DNA from: Panax quinquefolius
Taxonomy: Eukaryota > Streptophyta > Magnoliopsida > Apiales > Araliaceae
NCBI GenBank assembly: GCA_020205615.1
Contig: CM035171.1
Span: forward strand, 25,547,741 to 25,611,740
Direction: 5' to 3'
DNA length: 64,000 nt
Numbering within the stretch: position 1 is the stretch's first letter; the number at the start of each line of letters is the position of its first letter. The position numbers and the translations under genes are program-made. The notes beneath the pieces are model-generated. The model was not told the DNA's origin, did not search any database, and was given only the letters and a program-made list of their open reading frames with translations. Positions 55,057 through 64,000 of this stretch are shown here, one piece after another.

Positions 55057-57706
55057 TGTGACGCCCCCAAAATAGGTTCAATCCACAACCCATTCTGAGT
55101 CGCCAAATACATGGTACAGAAACAACTACAACTTCATTAATACAATTGTCGTGCAAATACGATAACACATAAACTGTGAGTTTAAATACAAATATTATCT
55201 TCTAGACAATATTCACACTCAAATAAGTCCTCATTACAATTATTGATACACTAATTTACAAAATAGTGAGGACTACTAAAATAACTGTCTTGAACCAATA
55301 CTCCACACCCCAACTAGTTCCCGCTATATTCTCGTCTCCTGAGAAGAAAAATGGAACAAAAAGGAAAAGGGTGAGCTCAACTAGCCCAGTAAAGAATATT
55401 ATGACTAAGATAATGTACAACAAATTATTCTTAGTCTTCAACAGGGAAAAATCTGATAGAATACAATAGACAACAAGTTTTAGATCAACAACTGCAGCGG
55501 AAACAATAATTCATTAGAAGATTTAAGTAGATAATGAAATCTACTATCATCTATGAATTTAAAAGTCCATCATCGATATTTTATCCCTGTAACATCAATT
55601 AATATACATCTTGAATCAAATAGTCATCTTTGCACTACAGGCCAAAGATATTCATCATCCATTATGTTCATCTCAACACTGCTCATCTTTGCACTACGGG
55701 CCAAAGATATTCATCAAGAAATCATTCATCTTTGCACTACAAAGCCAAAGATATTCAAGAATATCATCATTTAGGACCGAGGATGATGAAAAATATATTT
55801 TAAAGAAAACGAATCCAGTGAGACAAAAGAACAAATAATAAGGATTCATACTTCGGTTTATCCATGTTCAAAAATACTCCATAATAAACTATTGTAGAGC
55901 ATAATTCAAAAATGAAGATCAAAATATAGATCCAATCAAAGATAGAAACCATAACAGATAATCTTGGACACATAAAAGAAAATTTAATTTTTCTGTGAAT
56001 AGTGTCGTATACGTGAATAGTGCCATATACATGAATAGTAACTCCGACACTAAAAGGTAGAAATTCCACAAGAAAAATTATCATGCTTCTTGAATAGTAC
56101 TCGTGAATAGTAACTCATGAATTGTAACTCGTGAATAGTAACCCCGACATAAAAAGATAAGAATTTCACAAGAAAAATCTTACCAATATTCTGGTATAAT
56201 GATATTGAAAAAACTAATATCATTTATAAAAAAATAACATCCCTTACCTCAAAAAGACAAGATTTCCGGATGGAATAATGGATATAGTCAAGGAAGGAAC
56301 ACCAGATATAGCAACACTCAAAGTATCAAAATACTCACAAGAATACGCTCGATAATATAGAGAGAGAAAGAGAGAGAAAACTTCAGTTTCTAGTGTGATT
56401 TTCAATTCTAACCTAAGCATCCTATTTATAGAAAAATGCTTAGAACACCAAAGCAGAAAATTTAACAAAATATTAATATATTTATAAAATTTTCCTTAGC
56501 CCACCTTGACCATCCGAATTCAGCCACCAAATAATGACAAAAACCAAAAAAATGTTTTTGTAATTAAAAATAATTTAAACTTTCAAAAACTAATTATTTC
56601 AGAACTACGGAACTTTCATAATTCATAATAAATAGCCCTTTAATCAGAAAAATTCGAACCACATTTCTTTTCCATTGGAAATTTCATTATCTACAACTTT
56701 GCAGAAGAAAGTTTTTTCAAATTCCAAATGTAAATCGATCAAATCCACAAACGGACGATTTTACAGGCTATAATCAAATTTCAGTCAAGAAATGGGGTCC
56801 ACCGACACACAAAACATGTGTTAATCATTTAATGCAACAAAAATACTCTTTCTTCTCATATACTCATATATCCTACATTCATTGTAAAAATATTATATTA
56901 TAATAATATAATAAAATATTATTTTATTAGAAAAGATAAAATATCAATTTTCAACAATTGTCACATTAAAAAATTTCTCCATCTATATCCATATAAAATG
57001 AATATTTTCCTTATCATATAAATCAATAATTAATTATTCACAAATAATATTACGTAATCACAATATCGACAACCAAAAGGTTCCTGTGAAAGAGGGGCTT
57101 TCAATAAGGATTTCTCTCTCATTGGCGTGCAATTAGGTGACCAAACCTCTCCTTAGCATGTAACTTTCTAGACATTACCAATAATGTTATCTAATAATAT
57201 TATTCAAATAATATGAATTATTACTCCGATAATGGAAAATACTATGTAGTGACAATTATTGAAACAATAGTAATATAAAATATCAACGCAAAGAATTATT
57301 GAATCAATAAAATAAAATATTGAGCAAGAATTCATCGTAACAATTATTCGAGTAAGTGTCTTCACGTAAGAATCAATAATTGGTGCAATGTCGTGTAGTG
57401 CTATCGCGGCAACAACGCCAGACATCGTGTTTTTAACCACCGGTATTCCAATAAGATTAACTGTGAATAACTACGCCGTTATTAATACTTGTCATTTTCT
57501 TTATCCAATCGCGTTACATGGGGCCCACACAAGGTCGCTACTGTCGCATTTAATATTCCCCGACAGTAAGAATATTCCACGACCAAATGAATATTCCCCG
57601 ACAACAATGAATATTTTATAACCACTTGTTTCTTCAACCCCTTACTATTTCAAAATAATAATTAGAGAAAATTAAATCTTTATTTATAAAAAGTTGGGGT
57701 CTTACA
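55057..57706 (-). mobile_element. Tekay solo LTR, minus orientation
   Basis: Begins TGTGACGCCCCCAAAATAGG (LTR end, reversed) and finishes AGTTGGGGTCTTACA (LTR start, reversed), 2650 bp. The flanks are CTGCA (55052-55056) and CTGCC (57707-57711), a target duplication with one mismatch. The TATA box is on the minus strand at 56430-56423. It has four TTTGCACTAC modules (about 55630-55740) and a GTGAATAGT array (55996-56150). Frames at 55266, 55553, 55611 and 57388 are inside the LTR and follow its repeats. Confidence 0.88.
55996..56150 (-). repeat. GTGAATAGTA(A/G) repeat array in Tekay LTR
   Basis: About seven copies of (C/T)GTGAATAGT or ATGAATAGT in 155 bp. The same array occurs at 62922-63075. 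It lies between TATA box and LTR end in element orientation and is not seen in elements A or B. Confidence 0.75.
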
Positions 57707-57997
57707 CTGCCCAAAAGAACATTTAAATTTGGATTATGAGCTAATGAATACTCGCAATTAATGTATCAGTATGAAACATATTATTTATAGTTTAATATGT
57801 ATAACTTAGATCATGAAAGATCTACACTTGTAATAATCGATTGTGATGGTTATAGATTCTGGAATAGAAGAAATTAATGTATTAATTAGTATCAAAGCAA
57901 GGTTGTGTTCATCAAATTATAAATAATTGAGATGAAGGTAGTACCGTGACATACCAGGTCCGAGGTTCAAGGGACCCGGATTTGGGGGCGTTACAAG
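57707..57997. other. Short unassigned interval with a primer-site-like sequence
   Basis: TAGTATCAAAGCAAGG at 57887-57902 looks like a G-to-A decayed iMet primer site (TGGTATCAGAGCAAGG) of some plus-strand retroelement, so the preceding 180 bp could be an LTR end. The interval closes with TTTGGGGGCGTTACA, itself like a gypsy LTR end. Neither can be confirmed here. Confidence 0.35.
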
Positions 57998-58736
57998 TAT
58001 TCCTTCGTCAAACCTCTTTGCTTAGTCACGATCATAACCCTTAGTTCCTCAATTTCAGTTTGATAAGCCTCTACCGTAGAAGTCTATGAAAGTTTGTTGA
58101 ATTCAGCCTGAGCATCCAAATGGTCAGTAGCACCAAATCTTACAATCAAATCATTAATGAACACCCTCTATGGTCAAATTTGTAAAATTGGTACCACAGT
58201 CTAGCTTTTCCTTCAAAATCAATAGAGGCAAATTTGTTTTTATGCACTTCTTCCATGGGATTGAAGTCAAAATACTTATCACAACACATTACCCATCCTC
58301 TAAGGTCATAACCATCAAATCTTGGGAAATCAATCTTAGGCGGCTTATGAGGACCCCAGTTGGAATTATGCATAGTCTGGGAAGCTTGGTTTTGGTTTGG
58401 TGTGAAATTTTACTAGAAAAAATGAGGTAGAAGGTTGCTATTCTTGGAAAGGGCTGGTAAGGGGTAAATGTTGCTGCCTTAAGCACTCCATTATAGCTAG
58501 TTTCTACTTCATCACCATTACTATTGACTGAGCTAGATTCCATATCGGCTTCTTCCTTTGGTTTCAACCTCAGAATAATTTTTTCATGTCCTTCAATGTA
58601 TCTTCAAATTTCTCCATTCGTTGATTCACAATCTCCCACGTTCTGTTTGATTAAATCATTCATCTCAGTGATACGTGTCTCCTGAGAAGTACTGAGTCGT
58701 TCATCCAAAGCCTTCCATCTTTTATCATCAGCCATG
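57998..58736 (-). pseudogene. Gag of a third gypsy family (minus strand), truncated
   Basis: Starts MADDKRWKALDERLSTSQET at 58736, directly downstream of a primer site. A coiled-coil-like N-terminus and a Ser/Asp-rich part follow. Then comes the Retrotrans_gag core at 58373-58146, with PPKIDFPRFDGYDLRGWV, CDKYFDFNP and FEGKARLWYQ. The core continues as DLIVRFGATDHLDAQAEFNKL and VEAYQTEIEELRVMI down to about 58000. At least two frameshifts (near 58620 and 58350) and stops break it. Homology ends at 57997, so protease and pol are missing. The LTR and gag are distinct from the Tekay and Athila elements of the window. Confidence 0.83.
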
Positions 58737-58770
58737 TTTAACTACCCAAAAAAAAAATCCAAGGATGGTT

Positions 58771-58783
58771 CGCTCTGATGCCA
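58771..58783 (-). other. Primer binding site of the third gypsy element (tRNA-iMet type)
   Basis: Plus strand CGCTCTGATGCCA, two bases from the LTR boundary TGTAACAATT. Confidence 0.82.
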
Positions 58784-58785
58784 AG

Positions 58786-59330
58786 TGTAACAATTATGGA
58801 GATTAAATGAATACAAGAGTAACTTCAGCTACAACACCACTGAAATGGGGCAGAGATTATTTATTTAAATCCGAAATTGGTACTAGAATTACAAAAAGAT
58901 GAAAATATTGAAGAAAACTAGACTGAAAATTAACTATAATACTAAAAATAAGAATAAGGAAGTAAGATAACTGAGGAAAAACATTTCTAAAATTGGCACT
59001 GCTCAACCTAAACTCCTTTTAAATCTTCAAATCCCCACTTTGTTGCCATAATCCAAGCTACGATGATCTTCGGATTCCCTTGATGGTGCCACCATTTTAT
59101 GTTGATACTCAGATAGCAAATAAGAGAGGACATATTAAGTGGCAACATAGACATCTGCCTATGCTCAATTTTTTTTCCTAATAGGTATAGAATTAGGGGC
59201 AAATATATAAGTCAATAAACTTAAGGGGGCAGATTAATGGAAGGGTTTAACTCAGAGGAGTCAAAATAAAATCCATAAATCAATTCTAAATTACTGAAGT
59301 CTAAATACAAGCACTGATGACTGAACTACA
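58786..59330 (-). mobile_element. 5' LTR of the third gypsy element
   Basis: Plus strand runs TGTAACAATT...CTGAACTACA, so in its own direction TGTAGTTCAG...AATTGTTACA, 545 bp with TG/CA termini. The inner end is fixed by the primer site. The outer end is inferred from the termini and the change of sequence character. The frame at 59008 is not a gene. Confidence 0.65.
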
Positions 59331-59381
59331 GAGTTCTTACTTCTTTGCCTTTTCTCACTTTTCATTCTACACCTCTGAAGG

Positions 59382-59549
59382 TTACATCTTCTCATTTTGC
59401 TTTTCATACTCCTCTTGCTTCAGTGCTTCTACTTGCTTCTCCTCCGCCTTCGCCCGCTCCTTCTTGTTTAACTTATTTTCTACTACATCTCCAATACGCG
59501 CCACACCTCTTACGCATATTAGAGTAATCAAACTTAAAAGGTAACTAAA
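59382..59549 (-). CDS. Possible last exon of a host gene (Lys/Glu-rich C-terminus)
   Basis: An open stretch of 55 codons on the minus strand ends in TAA at 59384-59382. It begins with a hydrophobic segment (LLSLITLICV), continues GVARIGDVVENKLNKKERAK and closes with an Ala/Glu/Lys/Gln helix ending EKQNEKM. The charged pattern looks like real protein more than chance. It has no start codon. AG dinucleotides at its 5' edge could be a splice acceptor, though the preceding sequence is not pyrimidine-rich. The third gypsy LTR ends about 50 bp beyond the stop, so the element would lie in the 3' untranslated region. The family is not recognised. It could be a pseudogene or captured fragment. Confidence 0.3.
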   Translation of the reverse strand, partial: FSYLLSLITLICVRGVARIGDVVENKLNKKERAKAEEKQVEALKQEEYEKQNEKM

Positions 59550-60007
59550 TTATGGCTTTTTTGTTTGATAATTTAAAATTAGTAGTTTGTTTGAATTTGT
59601 TATTGGTTTGGGACTTGGTATTAAACCTAATTCAATTTATTTGATATATTTATTATATTTTGGACTTAATAGGTTACTAATTAGGGCTTTTTTTGTTTGA
59701 TAGTTTAAAGTTTCACTATTATTAGATTATATATGTTTTCCCCTTCCTGACTCCCTGCTTCAGTTTACAAATTGCAAAGCTTATTCACCTAAAATCGCTT
59801 TGCTTGAACAATAATAACATTAAACATGTATATAACTATATAAGTTGAAAATTTATATTCTATTCAAATTTTATTATGGCAATTTTGATATTTGTATTAT
59901 GAATCTATTTTCCTCCACTAGATTTGTGTTTCATTAATTTGTTCATAGAATATTTATTGTAGACATTGTTTGATAGCTTTTATCTTTTCTAAAAGGAATA
60001 ATATATA
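59550..60007. other. AT-rich interval with a two-copy direct repeat
   Basis: AGGTAACTAAATTATGGCTT and the following TTTTGTTTGATAATTTAAA (59540-59580) recur diverged at 59669-59708, about 130 bp apart. No coding content or element end is recognised. Confidence 0.5.
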
Positions 60008-60720
60008 TGTTGGTTGTTTTCACAATCAATATATGCGTGCAAGTATACACGGTCAACAAGTAATAAAGTGAAAGTAGAGTATCGTTTCCACGAGGAATTA
60101 TTAATAAAAATTACCAAATACATTCAAAACTGTGACTCTCGTCCAAGACTTAGATAACACGTCATATTGATACCTATTAAATTGTCACCGTTATTCACAA
60201 CGCCCCTCACTTAAAAGTTCTATTTTGCAGCATTCCACACAAGGAAGTCAACAACGAAAGGATCGGGACACTTTACTTATGGCTTGATATGACAATGATT
60301 GACTTTAGTTGTTTGGTTGCTTGAATTCGCATAATAGGTTGGTTAGGAATATGAAAGCTAACAATCTTACGAAAAAGCATGATGAGTAGTTAACCATCGA
60401 TTCCTAAAAATCGCATCAAAGGCAAGTATTTTCAAAGAGATAAGATTGACAGTAACGTGAAAGTGTCAATTTGAATTAAACAAGATTTATAAATAGGTGG
60501 ATGTAACGAAGGTTTCTACTAACGAAGTTTCAACCAATAAGTCAAAGTCTAACTTCTAGGAGTTAAATTTAAACGTTGAGCTTAAACCAAGAGAGATAAA
60601 AGAATAGGTAGAACCCAGATCGAATAAGGTATAGACTTCGCAAGAATTTATAATTAACTAACCCGTGATAACTTCGTTCGATTTGTCGTCACGAAAAATG
60701 CTCTCCCTTAAACTACTGAA
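60008..60720 (-). mobile_element. Degraded Athila-type LTR fragment
   Basis: TGTTGGTTGTTTTCACAATC, then GCGTGCAAGTATACACGGTC, ACAAGTAATA and CCACGAGGAA correspond in order to the start of the inverted solo LTR at 12876. That is an Athila LTR end on the minus strand. Similarity fades after about 60110, so the inner limit is a guess. No primer site lies at the expected side. Confidence 0.55.
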
Positions 60721-61089
60721 TTTAACTTGTTCGAGACATTTTTGGTGTCGTCATTACCACTGGAATTGACTTTCGCTATAGGCATATTCCACCCTCAACT
60801 ACTTCGTCGTACTCGCTTCTATGATCTCGAATCATTAGCCTTCGATCCATATCGAATTGGGGTTTACAAAGAATGTATAGGGTAATTCAAAACTCGATGA
60901 TGGGTTCTCCCAATTCTTTGTTGAAAAGAGAAATACATATCATCTATTTTAGCTTTCTTGGATCGGACTTTCTTTCCACAATATCAACGCGTCGTGTGGC
61001 TTTTACCCACGCATCTTTCATTCTCACTGCTCGATTGTTTCTTCTTTCACCGCTCCTTGACATTTGAATTCTCGATTCCAAATTTTAAT
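60721..61089. other. Unassigned interval
   Basis: Base composition is less AT-rich than its neighbours. The overlapping plus-strand frames at 60873 and 60958 have no recognisable domain. I see nothing I can name. Confidence 0.35.
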
Positions 61090-61349
61090 ATCGATACTCG
61101 CCAAAGAACGCTCATGTTCAAATTTATCGCACATCGGGTAATACAATTTTGAAATATTACATTCCTTTGCTCCACTAATCGCCTTCCGTTCTTCAAATTT
61201 CGCTCTTCTAACTAATGAATACGATTTTGCAATTCTACATTTTGATCAATAAGTTCTTCTAATAAATCCTCCTCAGTTCCTCTTCTTCTCACTCTCGATT
61301 CTTACCTTACCTGCACTAGCTTGAGTGCAACTTTTAATTCCTCAATCAC
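61090..61349 (-). pseudogene. Coiled-coil-coding remnant, unknown family
   Basis: One minus-strand frame reads VIEELKVALKLVQ, then RRRGTEEDLLEELIDQNVE, LQNRIH, stop, LEERNLKNGRRLVEQRN. It has only two stops (TAA, TAG) in about 85 codons and a heptad-like spacing of Leu/Ile. It resembles the coiled-coil N-terminal part of gypsy gag proteins but lacks a diagnostic motif. It may belong with the flanking 60.7-61.5 kb sequence as a relic element. Confidence 0.3.
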
Positions 61350-61540
61350 CACATGGATATTCGCGATTAACGAGAATTTTGTAATTAATTTTAATATTTA
61401 TTGAATTAAATAAATATTTTTCGATGATTTAATTATTGGATTAAATAATTAATTGATGCAATTATGGTAGATTAATTTAATTATATGTGTTACATTTAAT
61501 AAATTAATGTAGAGAATAATTATTATTCGAAGCATGTATT
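61350..61540. other. AT-rich interval before Tekay LTRs
   Basis: AATTAAT-rich sequence, nothing recognised. It ends in GTATT immediately before the Tekay LTR, possibly the 5-bp target sequence. Confidence 0.4.
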
Positions 61541-61893
61541 TGTGACGCCCCCAAAATAGGTATACATCACCCATTCTGAGTTGTCAATACATGGTACGTA
61601 AACAACTACAACTTTATTATTACAACAAGAAAGCTATCGGTTTGAATACAAATATTATCTTTCTAGACAATATCTATACTCAAATAAATCATCATCACAT
61701 TTATTGATACATTATTTTACAAAATGGTGAGGATTACTAAACAACTCTTTCTAGAACCTTCATTCCATACCCGACTGCACTACTTATATTCTCGCCTCCG
61801 AGAAGAAATATGAAACAAAAAGGAAAAGGGTGAGCTCAACTAGCTCAAGAAAGAATATTATGACTAAAATAATATACAACAAATTATCGTTAG
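61541..61893 (-). mobile_element. Tekay LTR fragment, interrupted by another Tekay LTR
   Basis: TGTGACGCCCCCAAAATAGG to ATCGTTAG, 353 bp, equals the first 353-380 bp of the LTR that follows. The sequence stops at CGTTAG exactly where the nested LTR begins. The remainder (starting TCTCCAACAGG in the other copy) should lie beyond the window. Confidence 0.8.
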
Positions 61894-64000
61894 TGTGACG
61901 CCCCCAAAATAGGTATACACAACACCCATTCTCGAAGTCGCCAAATACATGGTACAAGAAACAAACTACAACTTCAATAATACAAATGTCGTGTTAAATA
62001 CGACAATATATATCTTTGTGAGTTTAAATATAATATTGTCTTCTAGACAATATCCACACGCATAAATAAATCCCCATCATAATTATTGATACATTATTTT
62101 ACAAAATGATGAGGACTACTAAACAACTCTCTCTAGAACCTTCATTCCATACCCCGACTAGTACTCGCTACATTCTCGCCTCCCGAGAAGAAAAATGGAA
62201 CAACAAGGAAAAGGGTGAGCTCAACTAGCCCGAAGAAGAATATTATGACTAAGATAATATACAACAAATTATCGTTAGTCTCCAACAGGAAAAAATCGAC
62301 AGAATACAATAGACAACAAGTTTCAGGATCAATATTCGCGAATGGAAATAATAATTCATAGAAGAGTTACGTAGAGAATGAAATCTACTATAATCTATGA
62401 ATTTAATAAATCCATCATCAATATTTTATCCTCAGTAACATCAATCAATATTCATCTCAAATCAAATATTCATCTTTGCACTACAGCCAAAGATATTCAT
62501 CAATCGGTCATGTTCATCTCAACACCGCTCATCTTTGCACCTACAGCCAAAGATATTCTTCAGAAATCATTCATCTTTGCACACTACAAAGCCAAAGATA
62601 TTCTTCAAAAATCATTCATCTTTGCACTGTGCCAAAGATATTCTTCAGAAATCATTCATCTTTTGCACTACGTGCCAAAGATATTCAATAATATCATCAT
62701 TTAAGACCGAGGATGATGAAAATATTTTAAAAAGAACGAATCCCGGTGAAACAAAATGACAAGGATTAAGGATTAAGGATTCGTACTTTGTTTTATCCAT
62801 GTCCAACAATACCTCAAAAATAATCATAGTGGTGTAAAATTCAAGAATGATCAAAACATGGATACAATCAAAGCTAATATCCAAAATAGATATTTTGGAC
62901 TAAAAGAAGAAATTTTATTTTTCGATGAATAGTGTCAGATATCGTGAATAAAGGTCGATACGTGAATAGTAACTCGACACCAAAAGATAGAAATTCCACA
63001 AAAACATCTTCACGCTTCATGAATAGTACTCGTGAATAGTAACTCGTGAATAGTAACTCATGAATAGTAACCCCACATGAAAAGTTCCAAATTTGATAAA
63101 AACTTCAGATCAACATTTCAAAGATAATGATATTGAAGAAATAATATCATTACTAAAAAAAAATAATATCCCTTACCTCAAAGAATCAAGACTTTAAGGA
63201 AAGGCTCAAGTGATTTGAATGAAACTTGTCTTTAACAAAGAACTCTCAAAGTATCTAAATACTCACAAAATACGCCAATAATATAGAGAGAAAGAGAGAA
63301 AACTTTGTTTCGGGTGTGATTTTCAATTCTAACTTAGCCCTCTATTTATAGGAAAATGTTAGCTCGTCAAGGATTTCGACTGCTACACCGATGGCTTTTA
63401 CTCGCTACTATTGCCACCCACCACATTTGAAATAAAATTCAGCACATTTTTTCACCAACCACAAGTGGGGCCCACTCAATTCTAAAATTTTCCACCAAAA
63501 TCAATTATAAACCTAATTTCGAATCCGACACCTCTTAAAATTCACAACAAATCATTAGTGCATTTTAACGGTTCAAAATTTGTGGACATATACTCAACTT
63601 ATGTATGTATAATATATCCAAAAATTACAACGATCCAACGGTCGGATTAAAATTAAAAACCCTGCAATATATCTCAAAACCCCCGATTTGATTTTTAATA
63701 CCTCCAATCCGATAAAATAACCGATAAAACACCTCAACATTAATTCCTTCATTAATAACCACATAAATAAATCCATCATTTATATTCATATAAAATAAAT
63801 ATTTCTTATCATATGAATCAATAATTAATTATTCACAAATAATATTACGTAATCACATTTATGACAACCAGTGTCGTTCCCAGGAAGAGGGGCTTTCAAT
63901 AAGGATCTCTCCTCATCGACGCCGCAATTAGGTGACCAAACCTCCTTAGATGTAACTTTCTAGACATTTGCAATAATGTTATCTAATAATATTATTCAAA
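61894..64000 (-). mobile_element. Tekay LTR, minus orientation, running off the window
   Basis: Begins TGTGACGCCCCC and is colinear with 55057-57210: AGGGTGAGCTCAACTAGC, five TTTGCACTAC-type modules (about 62474-62670), the GTGAATAGT array (62922-63075), a minus TATA box at 63350-63343, then U3 up to the window edge. Another 500 bp are expected outside. It may be a solo LTR or the LTR of a full element. Frames at 62378-62535 are translations of the tandem modules. Confidence 0.85.
62455..62690 (-). repeat. TTTGCACTAC-GCCAAAGATATTC tandem modules
   Basis: Five modules of about 45-60 bp (ATTCATCTTTGCACTAC then GCCAAAGATATTC). They are the reverse complement of the GGCCCGTAGTGCA modules of the plus-strand Tekay LTRs, with one more unit than at 55620-55755. 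Confidence 0.82.

Noticed and set aside
55266..55469. Basic 67-codon frame in the minus-strand Tekay solo LTR
   Set aside because: It is antisense to the conserved LTR end, and the homologous LTR at 61.9 kb does not preserve it.
57945..57975. GAGGTTCAAGGGACCCGG as a possible tRNA T-arm or Pol III B box
   Set aside because: It does not match the GGTTCRANNCC box, and no A box or cloverleaf could be made around it. The primer sites in the window are complements of tRNA ends, not tRNA genes.
58786..59330. Possibility that this is a copia LTR
   Set aside because: The gag directly downstream of its primer site has the gypsy Retrotrans_gag pattern (DFPRFDG, FEGKARLWYQ), so a Ty3/gypsy assignment fits better.
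62455..62690. Regularly spaced repeats resembling a CRISPR array
   Set aside because: The units are imperfect, lack constant spacers, belong to an LTR family present several times, and the DNA is clearly plant nuclear.
62378..62759. Repetitive peptide frames with Cys/His-containing units in three frames
   Set aside because: All frames simply translate the TTTGCACTAC tandem modules of the Tekay LTR. Open reading in several frames is a result of the repeat period.
1..64000. A new defence, biosynthetic or signalling gene system
   Set aside because: Both strands were read for clusters of non-transposon proteins. Apart from one short possible exon and one coiled-coil remnant, all coding signal belongs to known retrotransposon or transposon families.

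Overview
The window is a block of nested plant retrotransposons. Every well-supported coding remnant belongs to a transposable element, and I see no intact host gene. An angiosperm nuclear genome, probably a pericentromeric or heterochromatic region, is indicated by plant-specific lineages: Athila-type Ty3/gypsy (primer site complementary to tRNA-Asp, FMDD reverse transcriptase motif, extra 3' ORF), Tekay/Del-type chromoviruses (tRNA-iMet primer site, two CCHC knuckles, C-terminal chromodomain), Ty1/copia elements with UBN2-type gag, a CACTA transposon end and a MITE. The species cannot be read from the sequence.

Layout, 1-35.4 kb. An Athila-type element on the plus strand runs from its 5' LTR (cut by the window start, ends 563) through gag, protease, RT/RNase H, integrase and a 3' accessory ORF to a 3' LTR starting at 23114. 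It is broken by four insertions. These are a Tekay solo LTR (630-2998), a complete but dead copia element on the minus strand (3066-12315), an inverted Athila-type solo LTR (12876-14391) and a nearly complete Tekay element A (23601-31720) inside the 3' LTR. All four have 5-bp target duplications, two of them decayed at one base or at the adjacent LTR terminus. The split 3' LTR ends at 32627 and is followed at once by a second Athila primer site and gag/protease (Athila-2). This is an LTR-internal-LTR-internal tandem arrangement, broken off at about 35373 by a 237-bp CACTA terminus.

Layout, 35.6-55 kb. A copia fragment in plus orientation (36051-37160) is fused head-on to a minus-strand copia element. 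That element contains left LTR 37174-38837, pol, Tekay element B (41397-49601, TSD AGCGA), gag, a long repeat-rich leader with a 167-bp MITE, and a partial right LTR. The right LTR is fused at about 53387 to an inverted LTR copy, forming a large inverted repeat.

Layout, 55-64 kb. A minus-strand Tekay solo LTR (55057-57706) is followed by the 5' end of a different minus-strand gypsy element (gag, primer site, 545-bp LTR). Next comes a short lysine/glutamate-rich reading frame that could be a host last exon. It is followed by a degraded Athila-type LTR, a coiled-coil-coding remnant, and two Tekay LTRs of which one is nested in the other and runs off the window.

All polyproteins carry stops or frameshifts. 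In element B most stops can be derived from C:G to T:A changes, as expected from decay of methylated DNA. Elements A and B could move only in trans, if at all: A lacks integrase, and B has altered protease and RT catalytic residues and a truncated 3' LTR. I found no CRISPR array, tRNA, rRNA or operon-like system.
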